Positions 22,901 through 35,029 of a stretch of DNA of 64,000 nt are shown one piece after another. Below the pieces are notes generated by a model. It had not been told where the DNA came from. It made no database searches and was given only the letters and a program-made list of their open reading frames with translations. The number at the start of each line of letters is the position of its first letter. Positions within the stretch are counted from its first letter, which is position 1. Origin of the DNA: Entoloma clypeatum (taxonomy: Eukaryota > Basidiomycota > Agaricomycetes > Agaricales > Entolomataceae); the NCBI GenBank assembly GCA_963565915.1, contig OY751490.1:806001-870000 (forward strand). The letters are read 5' to 3'. The translations under genes and the position numbers were made by a program.

Positions 22901-25565
22901 ATATTCCAGTTTCCTAATTCCGAGGCCGAATAGATGAGTTTATTGACAAATTGTCGCGTGCGGTGGAATGTTGAGCAGACAATAATAACAGCCAGGACAT
23001 GTGCTCCTTGACAAAGTAGAGTTTCTCCATAACAGTAGGTTGCTTCAACTCGAGGGAGTGCTCGATCTGGTCGATGGTCCTCGCAAATTTTCCTCTGTTG
23101 TCTTGGGCAGCCCTTCGTTGCCATGTTCCTAAGATAGGTGTTGAGATCGTCAACATGAATGAAAGTGCGACGGCGGCGTCGAACGAGACCTTGCATCCAC
23201 GGGGCCTCTCTCTCTGTGTGTGACTAAGTGTACATGACTCTCCCGGTGCTGGCGGTTGTGTCGATTCTCCCTTGTCCCGTCATTGTTGGCAAAAAGAACA
23301 AGAGAATTCGATTCAAAGTGAGTATTTGAGTTCTGGATTTATACGTGACACTAGCCTGCATCCAGCGACAGGACCGGACTCCTATGTCTCGGGACTCACG
23401 GTCACAGCGCCGAGGGGGGGGGGGGGGGGGGGAGGTTCGGCGATCTTGGAGGCCTATGCGCCCGCTGAAGTTGACATCTTCAGCTGGCGAGATGCTGGAA
23501 TCCAGAGTGAGATCTGTGAAAGTTCACTGAAAAATGACGCTCTATACTTGGGAGCATTCCTGTGGGGTGGTCTAGTCCGCATTCAGCAACAGAACTGACT
23601 CTTGTATCTCGGGACTCACGGTCGGGCTTGGCGACCTATGCGCCCGTAATGATACAAGGCTGGAGGTGACGTCTGAAGATGGCGAGATGCTGGAGGCTGG
23701 AGGTGAGATCTGCGGCGAAGTCAGGGAAGTCACGCTCTCACAGGACGACGGAGGGAGGAGGTTGATTCAGCAGGAAGGTCGAGAGGGCTCGGGGTGCAGC
23801 ATCGCACTTGATGGCTGCCTCGCTCAGACTCGGCGTCTGCAGAAAGGGCTAGCTATGGTGGGGGCTGGTGCGCTAGCACTCATCCATACAACTGATATGA
23901 TTCATGTTCTCAAATGAGGCCGGCAGCTGAACCAGTAGATGGGGCAGGAAGTGAGGTCGCAGTCGTCAACACAGATCTCGCTCCGAGAGAAGGTGGCATG
24001 GAGGATGATGAGAATGGTTACTTGTGGTGCGTTCAAAGGGATATATGGACCAGCCTGGTATTGGATCCGCCCTGTAGAGGTGTAGTACGTCAGAAACTGG
24101 TGCCAACGTGGATGGGTATAGCATATCAGGGAGCCAGCGAGTTGACTAGCGACCTACCTGAGCTCTATGGTCTCCTATATTCATACACCGTCCTGATTGC
24201 CAACTTGAAGAATGGGACGACACAAGCGTGAGCACGACGAAGGGAACTTGAACGAAAGCCAACTTCGAACACATGCGTTCTTGAACGAGATTCGGTTCAA
24301 GTTATCGTCGACGTCGCCTGTTGTGCTGAACTTGCAAAGTAGCAGGTCTTTGATTGAGCTGTATCATCTATACCTACTTGGGTGGGCTGGTGCAACCGCC
24401 AGACGATTGCAACCACCCCAAGCTTACAGCGGTTCCGGAAAACCTTGTCCACATGTGTTTGAGTGATCGAAAAATAGTCAAAAATGCTCGAAAATGAGAA
24501 AAATCAAAACAATTCCATTGCTCACTTCCGAGCACTTTTAAATGCAAGATACATTCGAAAATTGATGTTGGTGCAAGATTGGATGATTTTGATTTACTTG
24601 GGACAACGATGGAAGTGAGGAATGAGGATGGCAGCATTGGTGAGTGACACCACAATCTTTGACTGTCTGGGAGCTCACTGCATCGTAGGATAGCATGAAT
24701 CTACCTTCATACTCAATTAGAAGCCTGTAGCTCAACATGGGGACATTTCCGCATTGTAAGAAACTCTTTCATGAGAAGAACACACATCTCAGCCGACCAA
24801 AGTATGGGTCAACTCATTCAAGAAACTTGCTGTTACCTCTACAAGAAGCACCATTGAAGGAGGGGACTGCTTGTCCCCTTGGTGGGGTTGGGGAGGAGAG
24901 AGGAGGGACATGCTAGACTTGAGTGCATGAGCTCAATGGGACATCGTCGAGACGACCTCGCGCGGCAAGCAGGAAATCATGCACGCATGTGGCCGCGGAA
25001 TGGATAATGTTTCTGCACTGCGAAGACGGGATCGAGGGGGGAGCTCGGGAAGACTTTCGGGGCAGCTGCCATAGTACCTGACATCCCCACTGCAGGCCCT
25101 GGGTCTGAGTCCATACTATCGTCTTTCTCCACCGAACGCTTCACCAATAATATGAGCATTGCTGGACTGGCAAGGCCATCGCGGCCGCACACTTCCTATC
25201 GCTCGATATGAGTGTCCGGCCCTCTTATTTGATATCCTACTTGGAGCCCTAGACGTAGTATTGATACATCACAGTCCTATGATTAGAGCACGACGTTTTA
25301 CACCACGGTTTTCAACATCACCCTCCTCCCCTCCCGGAATGCTCACATTTTCATTGTCCACCTGACCCTGGTCGACGTCTCCCTGCTCCTTTCCTTTTTT
25401 GGCTGCGATTGTCGCCCGCCGCCTCTCCTGTGTTTGCTTGAATCTTGTGATACACGTAACCTTGCTGCGAGGGCAAAGTGATGAGCTTTACGGTCGGTGT
25501 AAAGTAGCTGTGGTTCCGTGAGTGTCCTTGGCAATGATTTTCGAATGAGAATTGTCTTCATCAGC
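19904..25565. other. Long gene-poor stretch
   Basis: No ORF here could be tied to a protein family; the longest are about 90-145 codons and overlap on both strands without recognisable motifs. The 20.0-21.4 kb part is AT-rich, 21.4-25.5 kb is more GC-rich and may contain decayed genes. A G homopolymer sits at about 23415-23432. No tRNA was found. Confidence 0.4.
23415..23432. repeat. Poly-G tract
   Basis: A run of about 18 G residues within a short G/A-rich patch, able to form a G-quadruplex. The length may also be a sequencing artefact. Confidence 0.6.
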
Positions 25566-25579
25566 ATTTGGGCACATTC

Positions 25580-25715
25580 TGCTTATACAGCTTATAGCAG
25601 CTTGTGCAAGCTGCTCAAGCTGCTAAAGCTGTTTAAGCTGCTCAAGCTGCTGCAGCTTGTACAAGCTGGTAAGCATCTTAATGAGCATCTTAAATCAGCT
25701 TGTACAAGATGCTTC
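25580..25715. repeat. AGCTGC/CAGCTT array, left
   Basis: Dense repeats of AAGCTGCT, CAGCTTGT and AAGATGCT words, starting with CAGCTTATAGCAGCTT. Related words recur inverted at 27020-27190. It resembles subterminal repeat arrays of DNA transposons. Confidence 0.5.
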
Positions 25716-25904
25716 GACCACTTATTTCTCATCTTGAGAATGACAGTTCAGTTCAGAAATCATTGTTCAAAAATGAAAATATCATATATTCAGGGTATCT
25801 GATACAATGATATACAAATGAACACAACTACATTTCCTGCATGGGCTATAACCTACACTACCCTGGCCAGTTCCTAGAACACCAGCCCCTCGGTGAAACT
25901 ATGT

Positions 25905-26500
25905 TGAGGCAACCACTGGGCACGAGTGGAGGCTGTTGGGTTGGCAAGAGAGAACTGTTGGGTATGAGAGATGTGGCTTGGGCATGGCTTGGGCGCAGAG
26001 AGGCAGTTGTTGGGTGTGAGGGAAGGCTGTTGGGCATGAGTAGAGAGTGTTGGGCACGATCCATTGGGCATGAGAGAGATCCGTTGGGCATGAGAGACAT
26101 GGCTCTTGGTGCGGAGCGGCAGTTGTTGGGCACGGGTGGAGGCCGTTGGGCACGAGAGAGAGCCGTTGGGTACGAAGTAAGGCCGTTGGACGCGAGAGAC
26201 GCCCGTTAAATGCGAAAGGAGGGCCGTTGGACACAAACATTGGGCACAAAGCAAGGCCGTTGGACATGAAGGGAGCCGTTGGGCACGAAGCAAGGCCGTT
26301 GGGCGCGAGGGACGGCCGTCGGGAGCAAAAGGAGGGCCATTGGACATGAAGGGAGCCGTTGGGCATGAAGGGACGGCCGTTGGGCATGAAAGGAGGGCTG
26401 TTGGACACGAAGCACAGCCGTTGGGCATGAGGGGAGCCGTTGGGCAGAAAGGGAGGCCGTTGGGCACGAGGGAAGGCTGTTGGGAGAAGAGAGCGCCGCA
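25905..26500. repeat. GCCGTTGGGCAYGA minisatellite
   Basis: About 25 degenerate units of 20-25 bp built on GCCGTTGGGCACGAGG. The array leaves several frames open on both strands and so yields spurious ORFs rich in Pro-Thr-Ala or Gly-His-Glu. A related array with GCCGTTGGGGGTGAGAGG units lies at 37135-37500. Confidence 0.75.
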
Positions 26501-27019
26501 GTTGTGGAATGACAGATGGGAGGGGAAGAAGACAAACCTTGGATCATTACCGTTGCCGTTGTGCAATGGAAGTTGCCATGACACGTCATGTGTCATGTGT
26601 CACGGCAACGTCCGAACATTCCAACGTCAACAGACCTTCCCCTGTCGCACCTCACACCACCCACAGCCATGCACCCACACTGCCACGAACCACGTACACC
26701 CAGTTCCTGCGACACAACGACACGAACAGACTCTTGAGGAGCGCGGGGTACGGGGGTGCGAGGAAGGAGGTGTACGGCCAGTCACGGTGCTGGGAGCATG
26801 TATACGGGAAGCGAGGGATTGTGCTTTGCCTGTCTTTTGGATGAGGGCCCCTTTGTTTTTATATGAGTTATGATGTCCTTGTTGCAACACAGTCCCTTTT
26901 TTTCCACTTGTGAGGATGTATTATATATAATACTAATATTATCACAATGTTACAATTTTTCTACATAAAAATGTTTTTATTCCAGCTTGTGAACATTTTT
27001 GCTGAATAATTCAAAGATG
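26501..27019. other. No gene seen
   Basis: Unique-looking sequence followed by an AT-rich segment between the minisatellite and the right AGCTGC array. Confidence 0.35.
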
Positions 27020-27190
27020 TTGTTCTGAAGCTGCTCTGAGACAAAGCTGATTAAAGATGTTTTCTATAAGTTGAAGCTGCTAAAAGCTGCTTTTCATAAG
27101 CTGTAAGATGCTTTAATAAGCTGTAAGATGCTTTTCATAAGCTGTAAGTTGCTTTCATAAGCTGTAAGATGCTATAAGCTGAAAGTGCTG
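27020..27190. repeat. AGCTGC/AAGATGC array, right
   Basis: Repeats of TTTCATAAGCTGTAAGATGC (20 bp, about four units) and AAGCTGCTTTT. Read on the minus strand it contains CAGCTTATAGCATCTT, matching the start of the left array at 25580. The pair therefore forms imperfect inverted ends about 1.6 kb apart. Confidence 0.5.
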
Positions 27191-28222
27191 AAATGCTGAT
27201 GTTGTGCAGTGCATTTAGGTTCACAACAAAGTGGTCGTCATCTGCATGAGTTATAAGGTGAACCATACGTGATGTCATTTGTCGCTCCTGGAGCTGTGGC
27301 CGTAAGGTCGTTGGCTTGCATTGGGCAAGTCGACAATCGTGCTGTGCAGAAAATATAAACTTGACTGCCTTCGTCAGTGGGACTAATGTTAGACCTTTAG
27401 ATGTAATTGACAAGATGAAGCACACATTGGAATCCACTGTTTGAAACCTTGGGCAGGAGGGCTGTGTTGGACGCTGTTTTCAAACACAAAAAACAACATT
27501 TTCTAGCTTCCTCCTTTGCACAACATTTGTACTCTAAATACACTATACATATGCTATTGAAACAGTGTATGTAAACCTATTCAGACCCTTCAAATAAAAT
27601 TAAAGGACTTGATGAGGTGAATATGAGCAAAATAGGTTGAAAATTTGACCAAACTTTTTTGTTTCAGCTTTGGATTCTCCTCATTCAGGAGATCTCACAG
27701 CACATTTGTTTTTCAAATTTGGCTCATTCATTAGGGAGATATAACACTTTTACTGCAATCTGCACATTTCATTATTTCTATCTTATCTGGACTTCTAAAA
27801 ATTATACAAAGTGCTTCAGAAGGTGAATACATATCTATTTATGAGTTCTATCACTTCCAACTATTATTAGACCATGAGGAAGGCACTGCGCACGCCTGCA
27901 CGATGCATTTTGCACATTGTTTACTATTATTTGGTGTAGAGCATGGCACCTCTATGACTTAAAATCCGTGGCATCATTCCATAAAATCAACACATATTTA
28001 TTGACATATGATACTCTGCTACATAATTGATATAGTCTGTAAGCTGACTTCCTTCTGTATAGCCATATTAAGGAGAAATGCGATGTTTTTTGAGTTTGTT
28101 TACATATATTTGACACATTTGATGCACGCGTGATGCGCGTCATCCAACGTCAAAACGATGCATCCACCCATTGCTGACTCTGCAATGAGGGGCACAGATG
28201 CTCATGCCGCATCCCCGGGGTC
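27191..28222. other. AT-rich, no gene seen
   Basis: Low-complexity AT-rich DNA with short ORFs only. It may include the upstream part of the KDZ element that follows. Confidence 0.35.
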
Positions 28223-31200
28223 ATGAAGAGAGGAAACCTGTTGGTTTCACAAGACCAGCTAGCAACACCTATTGTCAAGTTTGTCCCACTGGAAGATCGA
28301 CCAGCAACACTCCGTCTTCCTCAGGATTGGGAACTAAGGCTCAGGATTGGACAGTGGGTGCGGGTCTTAAGAGGTGCCTACAAAGGTGACCTTGGGTATA
28401 TCAACAAGTTAATGCCATGGGGTGGCGTACAACTCCTCCTGGTGCCTCGCCTCCAGCTTTCGACCCCTCTCTCATCAAGAAAACAGGGCAAGCGGCCATG
28501 CTCCACTCCTCCTCCTCCCCAGGCTCTTTTCAATCCCTCTGTCATTGAAAAGATCTTCGGCATCCCACCGACTCCGAAAGGAAATGATACTTTCTTTTTC
28601 GATGGGTGCACTTTTGAACATGGCCTGCTGATAAAAGACTTCGATGTGTATTCCATGTTGTCTGAGGCTGTCTCCATCTCCACTGAATTGCATATCCCAT
28701 TCACAATTGGTCACATCAATGGGATCCACAAGTGCTGGGTAAAACATTGTGGATGTCAAGAGGGTGGTCAAGAGTTTCAGCTATTACAGCTCGGGCTGTA
28801 CCCTCTCAGTTATCAGAGGATCAAATCTGCCTTTACATTTGATCTATTGGATGGTTGTCATTTGGAGAACCTCGAATGTCATACATCTGTATATCATCTT
28901 TGCATGAAGCTCCGTCGTTTGACCTCAGCAATGTTTCCCCATGCTGTTCCTGTACGTACCCCTGCCATTAATTTGTGCCCCTTACTCATTGTCCAGCTTT
29001 AGAACCGATATCAAGAACTCTATAGAATCCTCCAACACTGGAGGAACCTCAAGGAGTGGAAATGGAGCGGGGCATCTATCAGGAGGGCTCCCCCATCAGG
29101 CCCGGGTCTCTCGCATTGTTTTGTGCCTCTTATCCTCAGCCAGGGATCAACATCCCCAACAACTGGCAATCTGATCCAGATGCCTTTGCCTACACCCGAA
29201 GCTTTGTCATGGACGGAAATTTCACTGTGTCCCACCAGAGGAGAAACAACGCTGTTCCCGAGAAATGTCTAACTGACGGCCATCTCTACATGGTCAGTGA
29301 AACCAAATATCAATGTCATCTTGCTTCTGCAAAGGAATACAAGGAGGTAGTGGTCTTTTTGCTCACTTCTTTCCTGTGGTTCAGCGTCTGTAGCCGTCAG
29401 CATGTAATGAGCACCATGCTATCACTGATAAGTTTGTCAAGCACAAGGGCCAGGATGTCACTGGGATTGCTGTGGCACCCGGCATGGTGTATTTTGCCTG
29501 ACTGGTGTTGTTAATTTTCAACTTGGAAAAAGGTATTCATCACCTATCAATCACTCCTATTTGTTCTGTAATGTGTTTGTGTGGTGAAAACAGACAAAAG
29601 AACATGGATTACTCCTTGTGCCATGGAATTACTAATAGCAACATTGGGGACATTGAAAGACTGATACTGTGTTATGATGTCATCTGCCAGTATTGCGTCT
29701 ATTTTCTGTATCTGTTGAGAAGGGTAAGAGAGGAAAAGATGTTCCTCCCTAACCCCTTGGAAGGAACATTTACTATGGCATTGGCGCCTTCCACATTTCC
29801 GGCCATATCCCCCAATGTTTCCCCCGATTCTCACCTCAATTTATCCCTGGTGCTGGAGTCATTGATGGCGAGATTCTGGAGACCCTTTGGGCTGTGCTCA
29901 ATCAAGTATCCCCCAGTACACAGACTGCCACTCTTGCAGCTCGAACAGAACTCCTTGATCACCACATCCTTGATTCAAACTGGAAAAAGACCATAAACAT
30001 AGGTATGCAAGTGCTGTCCAATATTGCTCCTCTACTCAATCACCCTCTTTCTGACAGTTCCAACAATTTCCAAAAAATATTGGAAAGCCATACTTGGCGC
30101 AGAGCAGAGTGCAAGATATCTGGAAGAGCTGTCAGAGAATATCGATCCCCGGTCTCTGAAAAAGTGGGAGAAACAAATGTTGGAGGCACAGGCCAACCGA
30201 ACATCTGACATAGGGGCCATGGACATTTTCAATACTTAGTTGGAAAATGGTGATGAATCCATTTAGCTATGCCCACTGTATACTAACAGCCAGGTGTTTA
30301 TAGCACCAACATATGCCGAAAAACAGCTGGAACTCATTGTGGAGGAGGCCCAGTCATCACATCTACGTGGTTGTACATCTTGGCTTGTTGAGGACTTGGA
30401 GATTCAGCAATTACAGTATGCCCATCTTTGGCCCAAACTGGAGTCGCACTTCTGACATACTAGGCAGACTAGTACTACACTCCGAGGCTCAAAAGCTACA
30501 AACCAATGTCACTCCAGATCAAGAGCTTACATTGGCAAAAAAGCGTCAAGCCCTTGATGAGCGGATCGACTGACACCAGGACCAGGCTGAGAAATATCTA
30601 CTGGGAAGGGCAGTTGACAAGATTCTTGATCCCACTAACAATGGATCTGATGACGATTGGGCAACTGATGATGAGAGTGAAGCTGATAATGATCAGCCAA
30701 CAGCTGGGGCCAATATTCCGTTCACCTTCTCTGCAGCCCTACCTTCTCAGCTGGCCATTCTCACTAACAAGAAGTCCATCTATCTTCCTTTCACAATTGG
30801 CTATGAGATGTGTAATGAAATGGGCCTCCAACACCTCGTTCACAATGAGCTCTTGCTCCGACAAGGCCAGGCAAATGATGCTTTGCAGGCCATAAGACTG
30901 GCAATTGGAGAGAAGTCCTTCTGGTTCTGAAATCAACTCCGGCATGCAAAAAGCAAGGTAAAGAAGACACAATCCTGGGATGCCATCCACACAGCCAACA
31001 AACAGTTGCAACATCATTGGCTTGTCTACAGACAGGCTCGGCATGCCATGGTTCAACTGGGAGGGGGCAAGGACATCCTTGATCGATACTTGGAGCTCAA
31101 ACCGGGAGACCTCCGCACAAATATCGCCGTCCAGGAGCCCAATGCTTGGGGTCAAAGAAATCAGGAGCTGTCCTGGATTTGGAAAATGCCTGGACTGAAC

Positions 31201-31290
31201 TTCACTGATGAACAGACTGTCCTTCATGAATGTGAGCCATTCACGGCTCGGTGCTGCTTCCCACTCAATTTCCTCCAGTATATAGGGTAA
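28223..31290 (+). pseudogene. KDZ-type transposase with N-terminal KOW-like motif, broken
   Basis: The first ORF (259 codons; probable intron 28952-29002) carries a KOW-like motif GQWVRVLRGAYKGDLGYI at residues ~43-60. Farther on, in the same frame, is a Cys cluster region (HCGC ~175-178, KSAFTFDLLDGCHLENLECH, then NRYQELYRILQHWRNLKEW) resembling the CxC2 domain of KDZ transposases. Downstream, in shifting frames, come MDGNF (D at 29212), YDVICQY (D at 29676), DGEILETLW (E near 29870), SPSTQTATLAAR, SNWKKTINI and a C-terminal RQGQANDALQAIRLAIGEKSF .. GQRNQELSWIWKMPGLN. These match the D-D-E core and tail of the Kyakuja-Dileera-Zisupton group. Frameshifts near 29050, 29390 and 29990 and stops near 30571 and 30930 make it inactive. 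It is the remains of a DNA transposon gene; its TIRs were not located. Confidence 0.75.
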
Positions 31291-31744
31291 ATTGGCTCAG
31301 GACAAAGTCCTGGCACAATTGCTGGCACGAAGAGCTGGTGATCACCAAACATGAAATGGTTTGGGTGGTCCTCTGGTTTCAACACCGTGCTCTGGAATGG
31401 CGGAATTGAGCTATGGCACAAATTGGCCTTGCCTCATATGAGGGCCTGGCTGCTTATGCCTTTTGACAGGCTGGAAACTGGAAAAGATTGAAAATGGTGG
31501 CCTTGGGTTCATTCCAGAGGCTCAATCCAGATATCACAAAAGTATTTGGTTTTGAACATATTCATGTATAGAATGACTGTAAATGATTGTTTCCTGATCT
31601 GGATTGACGACATTTAGCTATCCTGAAACCAAAGTCCACCATGTGCTAGATTGTTTCTCATCTCTGACAAGGAGCACTCAGCATGCCTTTGCCCCTGGTT
31701 TTGGAAACTACAACACTGCTGGTCCAGGGTGCTCAAGATAAGAC
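31291..31744. other. No gene seen
   Basis: Probable 3' remainder of the KDZ element grading into dispersed repeat sequence. Confidence 0.3.
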
Positions 31745-32030
31745 CTGGGTGTATATACACCGATTGCAAGCAGGCTCCGATGGCGGTGAAGTTGCCCCCC
31801 TGTCGGGCCCGGGGCATGCCCGCATGCCGCTATCACTATTACCATTTTTGGCCATCTTGATTTCCGATGGTCCGATGTGTTTTTTGATAGGTCCGGTCGC
31901 CTATATTTTCCCCTGTCAGACCTGTTTCAGAGTCCCGAACACTTCCCGAAGTCATCATGCCCTTCCTGGAACTCTTGTGTGGTTATCCAGTGACAAGTGC
32001 CATGGTATTATCTATATGACATGACGAGGG
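31745..32030 (+). repeat. GTCGGGCCCGG repeat family, copy a
   Basis: It shares GTCGGGCCCGG, TTTTTGGCCATCTTGAT, GGTCCGGTCGCCT and a CCCGAACAC stretch with 32430-32755 and, inverted, 35990-36345. Non-coding. Confidence 0.55.
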
Positions 32031-32139
32031 ACAAGAGAGTTTGATTGAGGATCACCCAAAGAGGCTCTCCATGCATTTTGTTTGGGTTCATTGCGCCCAT
32101 AAGGGTGTTCACTCCATTGTCCTGCCTTTTGGGTGCATG

Positions 32140-32275
32140 CTGATTTAACCTCCAACAGATATGGGTTTGGTTCGATGAATTCCGATCGTAACCCAACCCC
32201 GACAGTGGCAGTGTTTCCACCCTGTCGGGGCCAATTGCCAGTTTTGGCCAGCTTGATTTCCAAAATTCATGTTCA
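32140..32275 (+). repeat. GTCGGGCCCGG repeat family, copy b (short)
   Basis: A diverged piece with CCCTGTCGGGGCCA and GTTTTGGCCAGCTTGATTTCC, related to copies a and c. Confidence 0.4.
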
Positions 32276-32429
32276 GCGAATTTGAAGTGCTAAAGATGTT
32301 AAAAAGGCATCATAGTATATCTTGATATATGGCACTGTTGGATGTATGCTTGGTGTGGAATTAGATACACGAAAACTATCTTATATAACCTCAGTTGTGC
32401 AATAGCAAACTGAGCTGCAATGGGGCCAT

Positions 32430-32755
32430 AGATAGCAAGCATTATGAATGTAGATCATATTAGACAAAAGATTGTGGCCTTTCGCTATTTAAAAAGCCCC
32501 ATACATGAATATGAATGTAGAATAAAAATACTTGCTATCTTCGGGCATCAGACTTGCAACTGCAACAGGTTGAGTATCGAATCCATCCTGAGGGTAACCA
32601 GATGCCGACCACAGCGGTGTTGCCATCCCGTCGGGCCCGGGACGCTCCTACATCCCTGTTATCAATTTTGGCATTTTTGGCCATCTTGATTGCCGAATTC
32701 CCTCCACTTTTTTGTATAGTTCCGGTCGCCTTTATTTCCCCCCGCTGAAACGAAG
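32430..32755 (+). repeat. GTCGGGCCCGG repeat family, copy c
   Basis: About 325 bp that aligns over its whole length, at roughly 85% by eye, with the inverted copy at 35990-36345. The shared part runs from ATGAATGTAGATCATATTAG to a CCTTTATTTCCCCC end. Confidence 0.7.
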
Positions 32756-32759
32756 GAAG

Positions 32760-34075
32760 TGAGTCTGGGAATGAGCGCGAGCAATATCTCTAACACACAC
32801 ACAAACACCAAACACAACAATGAAGACTGAACAAGTCTCGCGATGCGTACTTCTCAATCGATATAGTTCGGGGTGATGAGTGGGATCACTCAGGATGTGA
32901 CTCTTCCAAACAACAATTGAATAACTCGTTTAGCGATGGCTCAATAAGTCTCGAACAAGACTTGAAGATAGTTCTCAATAGATAATGAACCGAGGTTTGT
33001 GATTTCCAAACCAACAAGACTTCGCGAACACGGTCTCGACCGAATACAAACATGACAATGACCAATACGACCAATAGATAACACGATTTGACGATTGACA
33101 AGTTCTCGAACACACAAAACACAATCACGACTGACTTCCGATGCAAACCAAACGATCTCGAGGCTTCAATGATACTCGTGAACGATGACAGATGCACAAG
33201 ACAAATGCTATCAATTCTGGGGCACAATCTAATCTAACCTATCTACGACGAAACTACAAGATTTTATACATGAGCAGCAATAAATATAGAAAAAGGTTGC
33301 ATGTGGTATCGATAAATGGTATCCAGTCGAATGACCTTCACTAAAGTTGTTTCGATGTGCCCATGTGGTAGACAACGCCACAGGTACGCCCCTTTTCCAT
33401 ATCCGAACCTCTGCCATACTGGAGAGGCCACTATTTCAATAGCTTGGTTTTGCGATATATCCGGGATGATGCCAACTAGTTACCGTGAGGTATCAACTGC
33501 ATCAATTAAGGATCGCCTCGGTAAGCCACCCATCAGATTCAATCTCTATCAAAGTTCACCATAAGGTCACATTGATTGCAACATATCAAACCCGATCTCG
33601 GTCTGTATCATCCGATGTCATTTCGATATTCCCGATACAGACGTGAAGCACGGCGCATGTTGACCAAACCTCTCACGAGAATGTCTCCAGTCAAGCCCCG
33701 ATGTATAGTAGACAGTGCTAGTGTCATTGATAATTCCAATATAACCCATCTCCTTGTTTCACGCTTCGTTGCGAGAGGCACTCGATAGCCCCTTCTATCT
33801 CGTGAGACGATCCCATAGCTCTTGAGTATCATAGCTAAGCCCATAGTGGTGACCAGCGCTATGTCCTACATTGCCAGGGTCGCTGGTCTCTCTCTAACGT
33901 CGCCACTAAGTCCTCAGAATCGGAGCTCATCTAGGACTCTCTATATCCCTTAGAGATAGTGTGAAAGGGTGCAAATGCGCAGATTTTAGGCCTAGACACA
34001 GCACGGCCTTATCACTGCCTGGCTGTGTCGGAGTTCCCAACATGTCCTTTATACTGTCACCTAGATACATAGATA
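32760..34075 (-). other. Possible decayed LTR, unresolved
   Basis: Read on the minus strand from 34042 the sequence starts TGTTGGGAACTCC, an LTR-like start, and has a TATAAAA box around 33260. A tract AATCTAATCTAACC at 33225 recalls the AATCT repeats of the Copia LTR. No matching opposite end or target duplication was found, so this is only a candidate. No gene. Confidence 0.25.
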
Positions 34076-34455
34076 CCTACTCTTATACATAGTATAATAT
34101 ACTATTACCAATATCCAACCAATCCCCTGAGGTATAGGTGATTAATATGGCTAAAAAAGCGGCCAGGGACGGAGGAGTGAGGAGGAGCACATACCTCTTC
34201 TTGAGATACTGGCCTCCCCAGCCAAGATGTTACATGTAGGTTGGTTATAGAGTATATATGTGTGTGGGGGAAGGTACATGGGCATGCCAGCATGGGTAGA
34301 ACAAGGTGAAAAGAGTGAAGATGTATGTACTTACCTTGGGTGCAGATCATCATCTTGACCCCTCAATATGGTCAGGGCACCTATTTAGGCCTATTCTATA
34401 GTATAAATAGGTCTCCAAGCATTGGTAGTACAAGATGTGCAATGGCTAGATTAGG
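34076..34455. repeat. Left arm of a long foldback hairpin
   Basis: About 380 bp whose reverse complement recurs at 34655-35029, with a loop of roughly 200 bp. Arm identity by eye is near 90%. The outer end is CCTACTCTTA. Short ORFs starting MMICTQGKYIHLHSF appear in both arms because they are the same sequence. Confidence 0.75.
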
Positions 34456-34654
34456 TAGAAATGAAGTGCATTTCAGACAAAATGGTATCCTCTGCCTTCC
34501 ACACTGCTTGGATTCATTTGGGGTCTTTTTCAGTGTGTATATATACATCCATGACACTCTCTGTAGCCCTCTATATATTTATCTACCATAAGATACTAAT
34601 GCTAGCTGAGGAATATGTATTTTTGATGTGCATCTCATTCTATACACTTTTCTA

Positions 34655-35029
34655 CCTCATTGAGCCATTGCATACCTTGTACTACCAACACTTGGAGACC
34701 TATTTATACTATAAAATAGGCCTAATAGGTGCCCTGACCATATTGAGGGGTCAAGATGATGATCTGCACCCAAGGTAAGTACATACATCTTCATTCTTTT
34801 CCCCTTGTTCTACCCATGCTGGGGTGCCTATGTACCTTCCCCCACACATATACATACTCTATAATCAACCGACATGTAACACATTGGCTGGGGAGGCCAG
34901 TATCTCAAGAAGAGGTATGTGCTTCTCCTCACTCCTCCCTGACCGCTTTGTTAGCCATATTAATCACCTATACCTCAGGGGGTTGGTCAGGGATTGGTAA
35001 TAGTATATTATACTATTTATAAGAGTAGG
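34655..35029. repeat. Right arm of the foldback hairpin
   Basis: Inverted partner of 34076-34455, ending TAAGAGTAGG. The arms match through CCTCAATATGGTCAGGGC and the (A/T)TATACTAT end. No target duplication is obvious. It could be a foldback transposon or a head-to-head duplication. Confidence 0.75.

Noticed and set aside
25874..26596. 240-codon minus-strand ORF rich in Pro-Thr-Ala.
   Set aside because: It is a by-product of the GCCGTTGGG minisatellite; overlapping frames on both strands are equally open.
32120..34042. A 1.9-kb LTR unit suggested by TGTCC on both sides.
   Set aside because: The left TGTCC occurs inside a dispersed repeat and the ends do not form TG..CA consistently; likely chance.
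34756..35022. 88-codon ORF starting MMICTQGKYIHLHSF, with a near-identical ORF inverted at 34105-34353.
   Set aside because: The similarity comes from the hairpin arms, not from protein conservation.
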